Shown: piece after piece, positions 7,216-15,047 of the stretch | Layout of the letters: each line of letters begins with the position of its first letter | How positions within the stretch are numbered: position 1 is the first letter of the stretch | DNA from: an uncultured Mycoplasmatota bacterium | GTDB taxonomy: Bacteria; Bacillota_I; Bacilli_A; RF39; UBA660 | Direction: 5' to 3' | DNA length: 19,506 nucleotides | Assembly (NCBI GenBank): GCA_900547465.1 | Contig: URHJ01000024.1 | Span: forward strand, 1-19,506 | The notes under the pieces: model-generated | Databases searched by the model: none | What the model was told of the DNA's origin: nothing | Seen by the model: the letters and a program-made list of their open reading frames with translations, nothing else | Made by a program: the position numbers and the translations under genes

Positions 7216-9537
7216 TTCCCAATTCTTAATATATGGCATGTCTTCCCCGAATTCTTTAATGTATCTTTTGTGCCTTAGTAACATATCATTACACCAATCT
7301 ATTAAAGCTTTAGATGACTTTTTATATCTAGGTATTTCTTTTAATGCACTGATGACTAGATGGAATCTATCAATTTCATTTTGTACTCTAATATCAAAGG
7401 CAGTAGTGATTGTTCCCTCTTCTTTGTAACCATGAACATGGATATTTCTGTTATCTCTTTTATAAGTTAGTTGATGAATTAATGATGGATAACCATGAAA
7501 ATTAAAGATTATTGGTTTATCTTTTGTAAAGATTTTGTTGTATTCTTCTCTTGACATACCGTGTGGATGCTCTTCCTTGGTTTGTAATCTCATTAAGTCA
7601 ACAACGTTAACAACTCTTATTTTGATTCCTTTTACTGATGTTCTTAAAATATCAACTGCGGCGATAACTTCAAGCGTTGGCGTTTCTCCGGCACAAGCTA
7701 GAATAACATCAGGATCTCCATCATCGTTTGAAGCAAAGTCCCAAACACCTATACCTTTTTTACAATGAACTTTTGCTTCTTCTTTAGTTAGCCATTGTAA
7801 TCTTGGGTGTTTACTAGCAATAATTACATTAATATGATTTTTAGTTTTTATACAATGATCAAAGCATGAAAGTAGGCAATTTGTGTCTGGTGGTAGATAC
7901 ATTCTGACGATATCAGCTTTTTTCGTAACTATATGATTTAAAAAGCCTGGATCTTGATGAGTGTATCCATTATGATCTTGCTGGAAAACGTGCGATACTA
8001 GTAAAAGGTTAAGTGAGGCTATTGGTGCTCTCCAAGGTATTTGCTTAGTAACTTTTAACCATTTGGCATGTTGACTTACCATTGAATCAATTATTCTTAC
8101 AAAAGCTTCATAACTATGAATGAATCCATATCTTCCGGTTAATAAATATCCTTCTAACATTCCTTCACATACGTGTTCAGATAAGTATGAATCCATGACT
8201 CTTCCTGTTGGTGATAGATATTCATCACTTTTTAATATTTTTGAATTCCAAGTTCTACTTTCTTTTTCAAAAACATAATTGAACCTATTAGATAAAGCTT
8301 CATCTGGCCCAAAGATTCTGAAGTTTTTATTTTTTGCATTTAGAACAAATAAATCTCTTATATATTTACCTAAATCCATTGTATCTTGATTTAAAATAGT
8401 TCCTGGTTTTGGGATATCAATAGCATAATCTTCCCAATTTGGAGTAATTATTTCTTTTAACAAATGACCTCCATTAGCATACAAAGATGCACCCATACAT
8501 TTAGATGGAGATGGAATTATTTCTCTTAATTCTTTAATTAATCTACCTTTACTATCAAATAGTTCTTCTGGGTGATAACTTTTTAACCATTTTTCTAGTA
8601 AAGCAATATTATCAATATGTTCATTGTCTATTGCGATTGGTATTTGATGAGATCTAAAACTACCTTCTATTAGTTTCCTTTCAACTTGTTTAGGACCAGT
8701 CCAACCTTTTGGTGTTGTCAAAATTATCATTGGATATTTGGACTCTCTTCCGCTTTTTACTTTGGCAATATCTCTTAAAACAAGTTCTAGTGTTCTAGCC
8801 ATTTCTTCATGCATTTTTAATGGTTCACTACCTGATACATGATAAACTTTGTAGCCGCATCCACTAAAGAAATTATTTATTTCATCATTAGTCATTCTAC
8901 CAAAGATTGTAGGATTAGCAATCTTATAGCCATTTCTATGTAGGATTGGTAAAACTACACCATCAGTTTTTGGATTTATAAATTTATTAAGATGCCAGCT
9001 AGTTGCGAGTGGTCCAGTTTCAGCTTCTCCATCCCCTACTACACAAGCTGCGATTAAATCAGGATTATCTAATACTGCACCATATGCATGAGCAAGACTA
9101 TATCCAAGCTCTCCACCTTCATGAATTGAACCTGGTGTTTCTGGTGCTACATGTGAAGAAATACCACCTGGGAAACTAAATTGTTTGAATAACTTCTTCA
9201 TACCTTCTTCATCTTCAGTTATATCTTTATAAAATTTGGTATATACTCCTTCTAGGTAGTTATTCGCAACCATAGCCTCTCCACCATGTCCTGGGCCTGA
9301 TATATAAATCATTTTTAAATCATACTTTTTAATAACACGATTTAAATGAACATAAATAAAGTTTTGTCCTGGTGCAGTTCCCCAATGACCAACGATATTA
9401 TTTTTTATGTCATTAATACTTAATTTTCTTCGAAGTAATGGATTATCAAGTAAATATAATTGTCCAACTGATAAATAGTTGGCAGCATTCCAATATCTAT
9501 TTATTTTATCTAATTCTTCTTTTGTCAATGTCTTCAT
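7204..9537 (-). CDS. xpk: Xylulose-5-phosphate/fructose-6-phosphate phosphoketolase
   Basis: Thiamine-diphosphate enzyme that cleaves xylulose 5-phosphate (and often fructose 6-phosphate) with phosphate to acetyl phosphate plus glyceraldehyde 3-phosphate (or erythrose 4-phosphate). The 777-residue product is close to the usual family length. Family blocks are seen in order: GPGHGGEAMVANNYLEG near 81-97, SHVAPETPGSIHEGGELGYSL at about 128-147, the cofactor motif GDGEAETGPLATSW at 168-181, QQDHNGYTHQDPGFLN in the middle domain and KHPRLQWLT further on. AGAGGG precedes the ATG. It is monocistronic between two terminators, with an extended -10 promoter. It points to heterofermentative or phosphoketolase-shunt sugar use. 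Whether fructose 6-phosphate is a substrate cannot be decided from motifs alone. Confidence 0.97.
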   Translation of the reverse strand: MKTLTKEELDKINRYWNAANYLSVGQLYLLDNPLLRRKLSINDIKNNIVGHWGTAPGQNFIYVHLNRVIKKYDLKMIYISGPGHGGEAMVANNYLEGVYTKFYKDITEDEEGMKKLFKQFSFPGGISSHVAPETPGSIHEGGELGYSLAHAYGAVLDNPDLIAACVVGDGEAETGPLATSWHLNKFINPKTDGVVLPILHRNGYKIANPTIFGRMTNDEINNFFSGCGYKVYHVSGSEPLKMHEEMARTLELVLRDIAKVKSGRESKYPMIILTTPKGWTGPKQVERKLIEGSFRSHQIPIAIDNEHIDNIALLEKWLKSYHPEELFDSKGRLIKELREIIPSPSKCMGASLYANGGHLLKEIITPNWEDYAIDIPKPGTILNQDTMDLGKYIRDLFVLNAKNKNFRIFGPDEALSNRFNYVFEKESRTWNSKILKSDEYLSPTGRVMDSYLSEHVCEGMLEGYLLTGRYGFIHSYEAFVRIIDSMVSQHAKWLKVTKQIPWRAPIASLNLLLVSHVFQQDHNGYTHQDPGFLNHIVTKKADIVRMYLPPDTNCLLSCFDHCIKTKNHINVIIASKHPRLQWLTKEEAKVHCKKGIGVWDFASNDDGDPDVILACAGETPTLEVIAAVDILRTSVKGIKIRVVNVVDLMRLQTKEEHPHGMSREEYNKIFTKDKPIIFNFHGYPSLIHQLTYKRDNRNIHVHGYKEEGTITTAFDIRVQNEIDRFHLVISALKEIPRYKKSSKALIDWCNDMLLRHKRYIKEFGEDMPYIKNWEWKR

Positions 9538-9559
9538 ATTATCCCTCTATTCTTAGTTT

Positions 9560-9568
9560 ATTATATCA
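9560..9568 (-). promoter_or_regulatory. Extended -10 promoter of xpk
   Basis: Minus-strand TGATATAAT (TATAAT at 9560-9565) lies 22 bases before the xpk ATG. The -35 region is poor, which would suit an activated or extended -10 promoter. Confidence 0.6.
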
Positions 9569-9609
9569 TTAAATATAACTTAAAACCATTACTATGATTA
9601 TTATTTACA

Positions 9610-9624
9610 AATTTACTGTAAATT
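9610..9624. promoter_or_regulatory. Perfect 15-bp palindrome upstream of xpk promoter
   Basis: AATTTAC-(A/T)-GTAAATT, with 7-bp arms around one central base, lies about 45 bases upstream of the xpk -10. It could be an operator for a dimeric regulator of xpk, but short A+T-rich palindromes also arise by chance. Confidence 0.3.
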
Positions 9625-9627
9625 AAA

Positions 9628-9659
9628 ACATCAAACTTTGAGTTAAGTCTGATGTTTTT
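9628..9659 (-). terminator. Terminator of the 257-aa membrane protein gene
   Basis: A hairpin pairs ACATCA-x-ACTT with AAGT-x-TGATGT around a 6-base loop. Both sides end in T-rich tracts, so it could stop transcription in both directions; its position just after the minus-strand stop at 9662 makes it the terminator of that gene. Confidence 0.7.
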
Positions 9660-9661
9660 AT

Positions 9662-10435
9662 TTAACTTTCTACTTTTATATTTTTCAATAAGTAGTTATC
9701 ATTTTCTTTTTCAAAAGTGAATGTTGTCTTTTTAATATCATCTTTATTATCTTCATATTCATTTAGTGATGTGAGTACTTCGTTGCTTCTTTCTTTAGCA
9801 TCATTCCATGAATCATAATATTTATCTTCTTTTGCACAGGTATCTACACAGTAATTATTATAAAGAATATTAACTGTAATTTTATAAACATTATCAAGTT
9901 TGTTACTATCTACGTAAAATGTTTTTATATTCATTTTTTCTTGTCCATGTTCATGATTTGTATCAATAGTATAAGTTCCATTATTTAAAACATATAAATC
10001 CCCATCTTTTAAATTACAGGTTATACTTTCATAAATAACATTAAAGTCTTTGGTAAAATAATTGTGTAATATTTCATCTATATCTTGTGTTTTGTAATAA
10101 TTTTTAGTGTTTTCATATTTTGTTAGTAAATAAATTCCAAATTTTAATTTCTGCTGATTATCTAGTTTTTTATAATCTGTTATTGGATAATTCATACTTA
10201 AAACTTCATTATAATCATCTATTTTTTCTAATAAATCCTTTACTTCACTATAATATAGTTCTTCTCTTTCCTCTTTTGTTTCATTTTTGTCTTTATTTTT
10301 CATAATTTCATCATATTTTGTGTATCCAATATAAGACATTAAACCTAAAACAACAATAATTAAAACAACAATAGCAAATGTTTTTCCAGGTTGCTTCTTT
10401 TCCTTATAGATTACTTTTATTTTTTCTTCTTCCAT
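9662..10435 (-). CDS. Single-pass membrane protein of unknown function
   Basis: A 257-residue protein with a charged 18-residue cytoplasmic tail, one membrane segment (about residues 19-38, rich in Ile, Val and Leu) and a long lysine/asparagine-rich outer part. No catalytic motif is visible. Three cysteines occur in the outer part, two of them close together in YCVDTCAKED, so a disulfide is possible. The region NGTYTIDTNHEHGQEKMNIKTFYV and the closing TFTFEKENDNYLLKNIKVES look like beta strands, as in small extracytoplasmic lipoprotein-like or NTF2-like domains, but I cannot assign a family. TAGGAGAGC precedes the ATG. It is a monocistronic gene between two terminators. Confidence 0.8.
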   Translation of the reverse strand: MEEEKIKVIYKEKKQPGKTFAIVVLIIVVLGLMSYIGYTKYDEIMKNKDKNETKEEREELYYSEVKDLLEKIDDYNEVLSMNYPITDYKKLDNQQKLKFGIYLLTKYENTKNYYKTQDIDEILHNYFTKDFNVIYESITCNLKDGDLYVLNNGTYTIDTNHEHGQEKMNIKTFYVDSNKLDNVYKITVNILYNNYCVDTCAKEDKYYDSWNDAKERSNEVLTSLNEYEDNKDDIKKTTFTFEKENDNYLLKNIKVES

Positions 10436-10487
10436 AATGCTCTCCTATTCTACTTATAAAATAGCATATCAATGTCTTTTAATAAAT

Positions 10488-10526
10488 AAAAACAAAAAAT
10501 AAGTTATCTTATTTGACAACTTATTT
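10488..10526 (-). terminator. Terminator of the RNA-modification operon
   Basis: Minus-strand stem AAATAAGTT/AACTTATTT (10518-10526 with 10497-10505) with a 12-base loop, followed by TTTGTTTTT. It lies six bases after the stop of the 146-aa gene. Confidence 0.8.
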
Positions 10527-10531
10527 ACATT

Positions 10532-10972
10532 CTATCTACATGAAGATCTACTTTTTTCTTCTATTTTAGAATTGTTAATTTCTATAATTCTTTCTTTAGC
10601 TGTTTTTTGCATTAATTGTAATTTTTTAGCCATTTGTTCTAATTCTTTTTTTGTTAGAAAGGATCTATATTTATTTTTAATAATCTGTCTAAATTTTTCT
10701 ATTTGATTAAGAGCTTCTTTTAGACTTTCACCATCGTCATCGTCATCATTTAGTAATAAATCTGGAAGAGTACGCATTAATTTTTCATATTTTTTTGTAG
10801 CTTGTTGTTGAGCTAGTGGGTATGCTAATTCTTTTTGGTAGATAAAAATATTCTTTACAGGTTCTTCTTTGATTTTGTAGGTTTTATTCTTAACTCCAAA
10901 TGGGAAATTAATTAAGTCATTAATATCATTATCAAAATATAAGTTTTGTTCGATTCTTATTACTTTATACAT
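10532..10972 (-). CDS. Unknown protein translationally coupled to trmD
   Basis: A 146-residue soluble protein I do not recognise. Its ATG shares one base with the trmD stop (TAATG), so it is the last cistron of the operon and likely translated by coupling. The N-terminal half has aromatic and hydrophobic stretches (NLYFDNDINDLINFPFGV, EEPVKNIFIYQKELAYPLA), a run of five aspartates occurs near residues 76-80, and the C-terminal 60 residues are strongly charged and probably helical or coiled-coil (EKFRQIIKNKYRSFL, KKELEQMAKKLQLMQK). No membrane segment. A role in tRNA or ribosome maturation would fit the neighbours, but nothing in the sequence proves it. Confidence 0.75.
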   Translation of the reverse strand: MYKVIRIEQNLYFDNDINDLINFPFGVKNKTYKIKEEPVKNIFIYQKELAYPLAQQQATKKYEKLMRTLPDLLLNDDDDDGESLKEALNQIEKFRQIIKNKYRSFLTKKELEQMAKKLQLMQKTAKERIIEINNSKIEEKSRSSCR

Positions 10973-11652
10973 TAGATATTCTCCCTTTTCTCTAATAAAT
11001 CTGGTCTTAATTCTTTTGTTCTTTTAAGACTTTCTTGATATCTATATTCATCTATTTTTTTATGATCTCCTGATATTAAAACTTCTGGTACTTCCATTCC
11101 CCTGAAATTACGTGGTTTAGTATAAGTTGGATAATCGAGTAAGTAGTTTTCGTTGAAGGAATCTTCAATGTGAGATTGTTCATTAATAACTCCTGGAATG
11201 AGTCTTGTAATTGAATCTGTTAATACCATTGCAGGAATTTCGCCTCCAGTTAATACATAATCTCCTATACTTATTTCTAGATCTGCTAGCGCTCTAATTC
11301 TCTCATCAAAGCCTTCATAATGTCCGCAAATAATTATTAGGTGTTTCTTTTTTGATAAGTCATAGGCTATTTTTTGTTTATATGGAACACCTGATGGAGT
11401 AAGTAAGATAACAAATGAATCATCATCTTTTAAAGATTCAACACAATCATAAATTGGTTGAGCCATTAAAACCATACCTGCTCCTCCTCCGTAGGGTGTA
11501 TCATCTACTTTATTATGAGGATCATCAGTGTAATCTCTAAAATTATGGAGTTTAATATCTACCAATTTGTTTTCGATTGCTCTTTTTATGATTGAGGAAG
11601 AAAACACTCCTTCAAACATATTAGGAAAAAGGGTTAGAATATCAATTTTCAT
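10972..11652 (-). CDS. trmD: tRNA (guanine-37-N1)-methyltransferase
   Basis: Methylates the N1 of G37 next to the anticodon using S-adenosylmethionine, which prevents +1 frameshifting. The 226-residue protein has the family blocks MKIDILTLFPNMFEGVF at the N-terminus, DDTPYGGGAGMVLM, the knot segment GHYEGFDERI and SIGDYVLTGGE followed by LIPGV. Length is slightly short of the usual 240-250 because the C-terminal domain is compact, but all knot motifs are intact. Its ATG directly abuts the rimM stop (TAG-ATG), and its own stop overlaps the next start. Confidence 0.97.
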   Translation of the reverse strand: MKIDILTLFPNMFEGVFSSSIIKRAIENKLVDIKLHNFRDYTDDPHNKVDDTPYGGGAGMVLMAQPIYDCVESLKDDDSFVILLTPSGVPYKQKIAYDLSKKKHLIIICGHYEGFDERIRALADLEISIGDYVLTGGEIPAMVLTDSITRLIPGVINEQSHIEDSFNENYLLDYPTYTKPRNFRGMEVPEVLISGDHKKIDEYRYQESLKRTKELRPDLLEKRENI

Positions 11653-12141
11653 CTACATCATCCCATCTATTAGTTCTACTTCAACTTTTTTATCCTTTTT
11701 AGATATGTTCTTTACCATTGGTGATGAAAGTGGAATTAACACCTCATGTTCAAATTCAACTCTCATGATTTTGTTAGTAGGACTAGCTTTAAATATTTCT
11801 TTAATTATACCACAATTTTTATTTTTATCAATTACCCTATATGTCATAAGTTCACTATCTAGAATTTCTTGATCGTTTAAATTAAGTTCTTCTTCAAGCT
11901 TATAAACTTTCTTTTTGAGAAGATATAATACTTCATTTATATCTTTAAAGTCATTTAAAGTTACCATATCATAATTTTTATGTTTTCTATATGATTTTAT
12001 TAAATACTTTTCATCATCTATTATAAGATATGTTCCAACTTTAAAAGCTTTATCTTTATATTCAAAGTCACTTATTATTCTTAATTCACCTTTTATTCCA
12101 TGAGTACTTACTATTTTGCCAAGATATACTTTGTTATTCAT
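11653..12141 (-). CDS. rimM: 16S rRNA processing protein RimM
   Basis: Assembly factor for the 30S subunit head that binds ribosomal protein S19. The 162-residue product starts with the family signature (YLGKIVSTHGIKGELRI) in the N-terminal beta-barrel, followed by the PRC-barrel half (LMTYRVIDKNKNCGIIKEIF ... VLIPLSSPMVKNISKKDKKVEVELIDGMM). Length is typical. It overlaps the preceding methyltransferase gene by 8 bases and abuts trmD, the classic rimM-trmD order. rpsP, which usually precedes rimM in Bacillota, is absent here. Confidence 0.96.
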   Translation of the reverse strand: MNNKVYLGKIVSTHGIKGELRIISDFEYKDKAFKVGTYLIIDDEKYLIKSYRKHKNYDMVTLNDFKDINEVLYLLKKKVYKLEEELNLNDQEILDSELMTYRVIDKNKNCGIIKEIFKASPTNKIMRVEFEHEVLIPLSSPMVKNISKKDKKVEVELIDGMM

Positions 12142-12880
12142 CTGAACTCCCCACCTTACTATCTAATTCATATAATAGAATACTTGTCGCAACTCCTACA
12201 TTCAAACTTTCTACTAAGTTGTTTGTTTTTATATAGATATTCTCATCTTTAAGACTTTTTATATTACTACTAACACCATTTCCTTCATTACCCATTACTA
12301 AGACTAATTTTTCTGCAACATTCATTTTATTAATTTCTTTTCCCTCTTCTACATTTGTTACATATATGGAGTATTGTTCTTCTTTTAATTTCTTTAATTC
12401 TTTTTCTAAGTCACATCTAATAACATTAGTATAAAATAATAGTCCTTGTGTTGATCTTAATACTTTAGGATTATATAGATCAACTGTATTCTCTGATAAT
12501 AAAATTGTCTTTATATTAAAGGCTACTGCACTTCTTATAATTGTTCCTAAATTGCCTGGATCTTGAATATCATCTAAGGCCAAAATAATATTTCCTTTTA
12601 CTTTATTGTTATCGTTAATCTTACAGACACCAATCATTTCGGGAGGAGTATCTAGGTTTGATAGTTTTTTCATTATTTCATAGGTGACATAAAGTATCTC
12701 TTTATTTGTCTCTAGTTCTTTATCTTCAGTTAAAATTACTTTTACCAAAGAATTTGATTTTTCTGCTTCTTTAATTAAGTGTTCGCCTTCAACTAAAAAT
12801 AATTTTTCTAGATCTCTATACTTTTTCTTTTTTAATTTAAGATATTTTTTTATTTCTTTATTTTCTAAACTTGTTATCAT
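12134..12880 (-). CDS. TrmH/SpoU-family RNA 2'-O-methyltransferase
   Basis: S-adenosylmethionine-dependent enzyme of the SPOUT class, expected to methylate a ribose in rRNA or tRNA. The 248-residue protein has the N-terminal RNA-binding substrate domain (LFLVEGEHLIKEA near 27-39) and the three knot motifs: DDIQDPGNLGTIIRSA (N-x-G-x-I-x-R), LVMGNEGNGVS and NLVESLNVGVATSILLYEL. The domain order matches the RlmB/YsgA group that modifies 23S rRNA, but the exact target nucleotide cannot be read off. It overlaps rimM by 8 bases and begins one base after the YgjP-like gene ends. Confidence 0.92.
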   Translation of the reverse strand: MITSLENKEIKKYLKLKKKKYRDLEKLFLVEGEHLIKEAEKSNSLVKVILTEDKELETNKEILYVTYEIMKKLSNLDTPPEMIGVCKINDNNKVKGNIILALDDIQDPGNLGTIIRSAVAFNIKTILLSENTVDLYNPKVLRSTQGLLFYTNVIRCDLEKELKKLKEEQYSIYVTNVEEGKEINKMNVAEKLVLVMGNEGNGVSSNIKSLKDENIYIKTNNLVESLNVGVATSILLYELDSKVGSSDE

Positions 12881-12881
12881 A

Positions 12882-13520
12882 TCAAAAATCCTTCATTTCT
12901 TTTCTATATTTTTTATAGTCTTTACAATTTTCTTCTACTAAAGCCCAAAATGCTTTAGAATGATTTGCTTCTATTAAATGCGATAGTTCATGAACAATTA
13001 CATAATCTAAGTATTTTAAGTCTCTTTTTATTAGTTCTAAGTTAAGAGTTACTGTTTTAGTTTTTATATTACATACTCCCCATCTAGTTGTCATTTTTCT
13101 GATTCTTAGATCTGGATATGGAATTTTTTCACTATATCTATTATAGATATTATCTAAATGTTCTTTAAAAATTACTTTAGCTTGTTTTTTATACCATTTA
13201 TCTATATCTAGTTTTTTATTTAAAAAGACTTTCTTAGTACCAAATGAAATATCACAATAATCTACGTAAACAATATCATATTGTACGCCTAGATAATTAA
13301 AACCTTCGTTACTTTCTATCTTTTTTTTTGCTTGGTCAACCATTCTACAAACTGATTTATAGTTTTCAGCTAATATTTTTTCTATTTCTTTTTCTCTAGT
13401 AAAGTAATTTGTTGTGACAGAAATAACTAAATCTTTGTTAACTCTTATGTATGTATTTCTATTAGATTTCTTCTTTTCAATGTTTACATTGTACACCTCA
13501 TCATTATATTCAAATGTCAT
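12882..13520 (-). CDS. YgjP-like (DUF45) metallopeptidase-domain protein
   Basis: A 212-residue soluble protein with the M48-like YgjP domain. Visible are the TTRWGVCNIKTKTVTLNLELI block at about 144-164, typical of the family, and the zinc motif HELSH at 177-181 with a third histidine at 187 in NHSKAFW. The N-terminal part is a short beta-rich region with basic patches. The family is widespread but its substrate is poorly known. The gene starts with GGTGATAT before the ATG, 15 bases after the preceding gene, and is followed by the TrmH-family gene after one base, so it belongs to the RNA-modification operon. Confidence 0.9.
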   Translation of the reverse strand: MTFEYNDEVYNVNIEKKKSNRNTYIRVNKDLVISVTTNYFTREKEIEKILAENYKSVCRMVDQAKKKIESNEGFNYLGVQYDIVYVDYCDISFGTKKVFLNKKLDIDKWYKKQAKVIFKEHLDNIYNRYSEKIPYPDLRIRKMTTRWGVCNIKTKTVTLNLELIKRDLKYLDYVIVHELSHLIEANHSKAFWALVEENCKDYKKYRKEMKDF

Positions 13521-13535
13521 TATATCACCACGTAT

Positions 13536-14180
13536 CTATCTTCGCCTTGCGACCTGTTGACCTTCAACAATTAACTCATTACTAGCTTTATTATGATGTT
13601 TATCTTTATAGTTTGGATTTCTAATTATATTATTTATTTCACCCTCTTCACTAACTGGAATATAACTATGGATAAACTCGGGCAATAATCTTCTAATTCC
13701 CATTTCATCCTGTCTGTAAATTGGTTGCTTTTCATCTTCTGATGTTGCCTCACTCAAAAATTCTTTTGGTATTTTGACAAGAAAGGCTCCTTGACTTGTT
13801 TTATAAGAATATGCCCCTTTTAGTTGACCAATAAAGACTGTAAAATTTCCAACAAAAGAAACTGTTTTTTCTATATTTGTATATGTAGTTTGAACTCCTT
13901 GCATAGCGTCCTGATTATTTATCAATCCTTCATTAAAGACTGTATCAATAAAATTTTGATCAGCATTAGAATAACCTGTAAAATGCAATCCCACTTCGTA
14001 ATTATCAATATCTTTATAAACTTCTTCTAGCTCTTTTCCAACTTCATATTTAATATTACCATAACTATCATAGTCTTCAGCTAATTCTTTTATAAATGCT
14101 TCTTTTTTTCCGTATTTAATATTTTCTACTAGTTTGTAAGTTTTCTTTGGATTTAAAATATTTCGTATATCTAATTTCAT
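13536..14180 (-). CDS. Unknown 214-aa protein, possible ADP-ribosyltransferase-like fold
   Basis: A soluble protein I do not recognise, first gene of the RNA-modification operon. It contains GLHFTGYSN near 64-72, VFNEGLIN at 81-88, GAFLVKIPKEFL at 131-142 and LLPEFIHSYIPV near 165-176. This order, a histidine-containing first strand, a xxEGL helix end, a later hydrophobic strand reading FLVKIP and a LPE-I--YI segment, resembles uncharacterised proteins of ADP-ribosyltransferase-like fold; that is inference from pattern and weak. The C-terminus is basic (GQQVARRR). GTGGTGATA precedes the ATG, and a TATAAT element lies 16 bases upstream. It is read away from the alpha/beta hydrolase on the opposite strand. 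Confidence 0.75.
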   Translation of the reverse strand: MKLDIRNILNPKKTYKLVENIKYGKKEAFIKELAEDYDSYGNIKYEVGKELEEVYKDIDNYEVGLHFTGYSNADQNFIDTVFNEGLINNQDAMQGVQTTYTNIEKTVSFVGNFTVFIGQLKGAYSYKTSQGAFLVKIPKEFLSEATSEDEKQPIYRQDEMGIRRLLPEFIHSYIPVSEEGEINNIIRNPNYKDKHHNKASNELIVEGQQVARRR

Positions 14181-14195
14181 TATATCACCACTACT

Positions 14196-14201
14196 ATTAT
14201 A
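14196..14201 (-). promoter_or_regulatory. -10 element of the RNA-modification operon
   Basis: A perfect TATAAT on the minus strand, 15 bases before the ATG at 14180, placed in the 91-base gap between divergent genes. The -35 region is weak. The predicted leader is only about 10 bases and would carry just the GTGGTGAT ribosome binding site. Confidence 0.5.
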
Positions 14202-14271
14202 CTAAAAATATCATTTCTTTAAAAGTAGAACCTAATCTTTTTTTATCTCATAAATTACTATAGGTGATAAT

Positions 14272-15033
14272 ATGTATTACAATAAGGAAGATTTCTCTAT
14301 GTATTATGAAAAGTATGGAAATGGTAATAAAACTATTGTTATTTTACCGGGTTGGGGAGAAACTAGAGCTACTTTTTATCATATAATTAATTATTTTTCT
14401 GAGAAATATACTATTTATATAATGGATTTCCCTGGATTTGGAAAAAGTATCTTTCCTGATAGAGATTTATCAATTTATGATTACGCTAATCTAATCAGAG
14501 ATTTTATAGAAGATGAAAAAATTACCAATCCTATTTTACTTGCCCACTCATTTGGTGGAAGAATTGCGACTTTAATTACTGGATATTATAAGGATAAGGT
14601 TGAAAAATTGATACTTATAGATTCTGCAGGAATAAAACCAAGAAAGGGAATATTAAAGTTATTAAAGCAAACTATATATAAATTCTTAAAGAAATGTTCC
14701 ATTCTTATTCCAAGAAAAAAAAGAAGTCTCTATTTAAAGAGACTAATCTATATATTTGGTTCTAGTGACTGTAAAAAATTAAATAAGAATATGTATAGTA
14801 GTTTTATCAAAGTTGTGAATGAAGATTTGAAATGTTACTATTCATATATATCAACAAAGACTTTACTAATCTGGGGTAAAAAGGATAAATCAACACCTGT
14901 TAGAGATGCTAAATACATGAAGAGGCATATTAAAGATTCTACGCTATTTATTTATCCAAAAGCAGGCCATTTTTCATATTTAGAATATATAGAGGTAACA
15001 AATCAAATTATAGAAGAATTTTTAGAGAACTGA
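14272..15033 (+). CDS. Alpha/beta-fold hydrolase
   Basis: A 253-residue cytoplasmic hydrolase, esterase or thioesterase-like, with the full triad of the fold: nucleophile Ser93 in AHSFGG, Asp205 in WGKKDKSTPV and His233 in KAGHFSYLE. The oxyanion region LPGWGE (25-30) and the strand leading to MDFPGFGKS (51-59) are typical. A basic cap region (about 124-172: KPRKGILKLLKQ ... RKKRSLYLKRL) covers the site and would set substrate choice. AGGTGAT precedes the ATG. The gene stands alone on plus, divergent from the RNA-modification operon and convergent with the cysteine-rich paralogues. Substrate unknown. Confidence 0.92.
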   Translation: MYYNKEDFSMYYEKYGNGNKTIVILPGWGETRATFYHIINYFSEKYTIYIMDFPGFGKSIFPDRDLSIYDYANLIRDFIEDEKITNPILLAHSFGGRIATLITGYYKDKVEKLILIDSAGIKPRKGILKLLKQTIYKFLKKCSILIPRKKRSLYLKRLIYIFGSSDCKKLNKNMYSSFIKVVNEDLKCYYSYISTKTLLIWGKKDKSTPVRDAKYMKRHIKDSTLFIYPKAGHFSYLEYIEVTNQIIEEFLEN

Positions 15034-15047
15034 GTGTTCTCTTTTTA
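15024..15047 (+). terminator. Terminator of the alpha/beta hydrolase gene
   Basis: Stem AGAGAAC/GTTCTCT (15024-15030 with 15035-15041) followed by TTTTATT on plus. The TGA stop (15031-15033) is the first part of the loop. On minus the hairpin is followed by AAAAATTC, so it would serve the facing paralogue operon less well. Confidence 0.85.
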
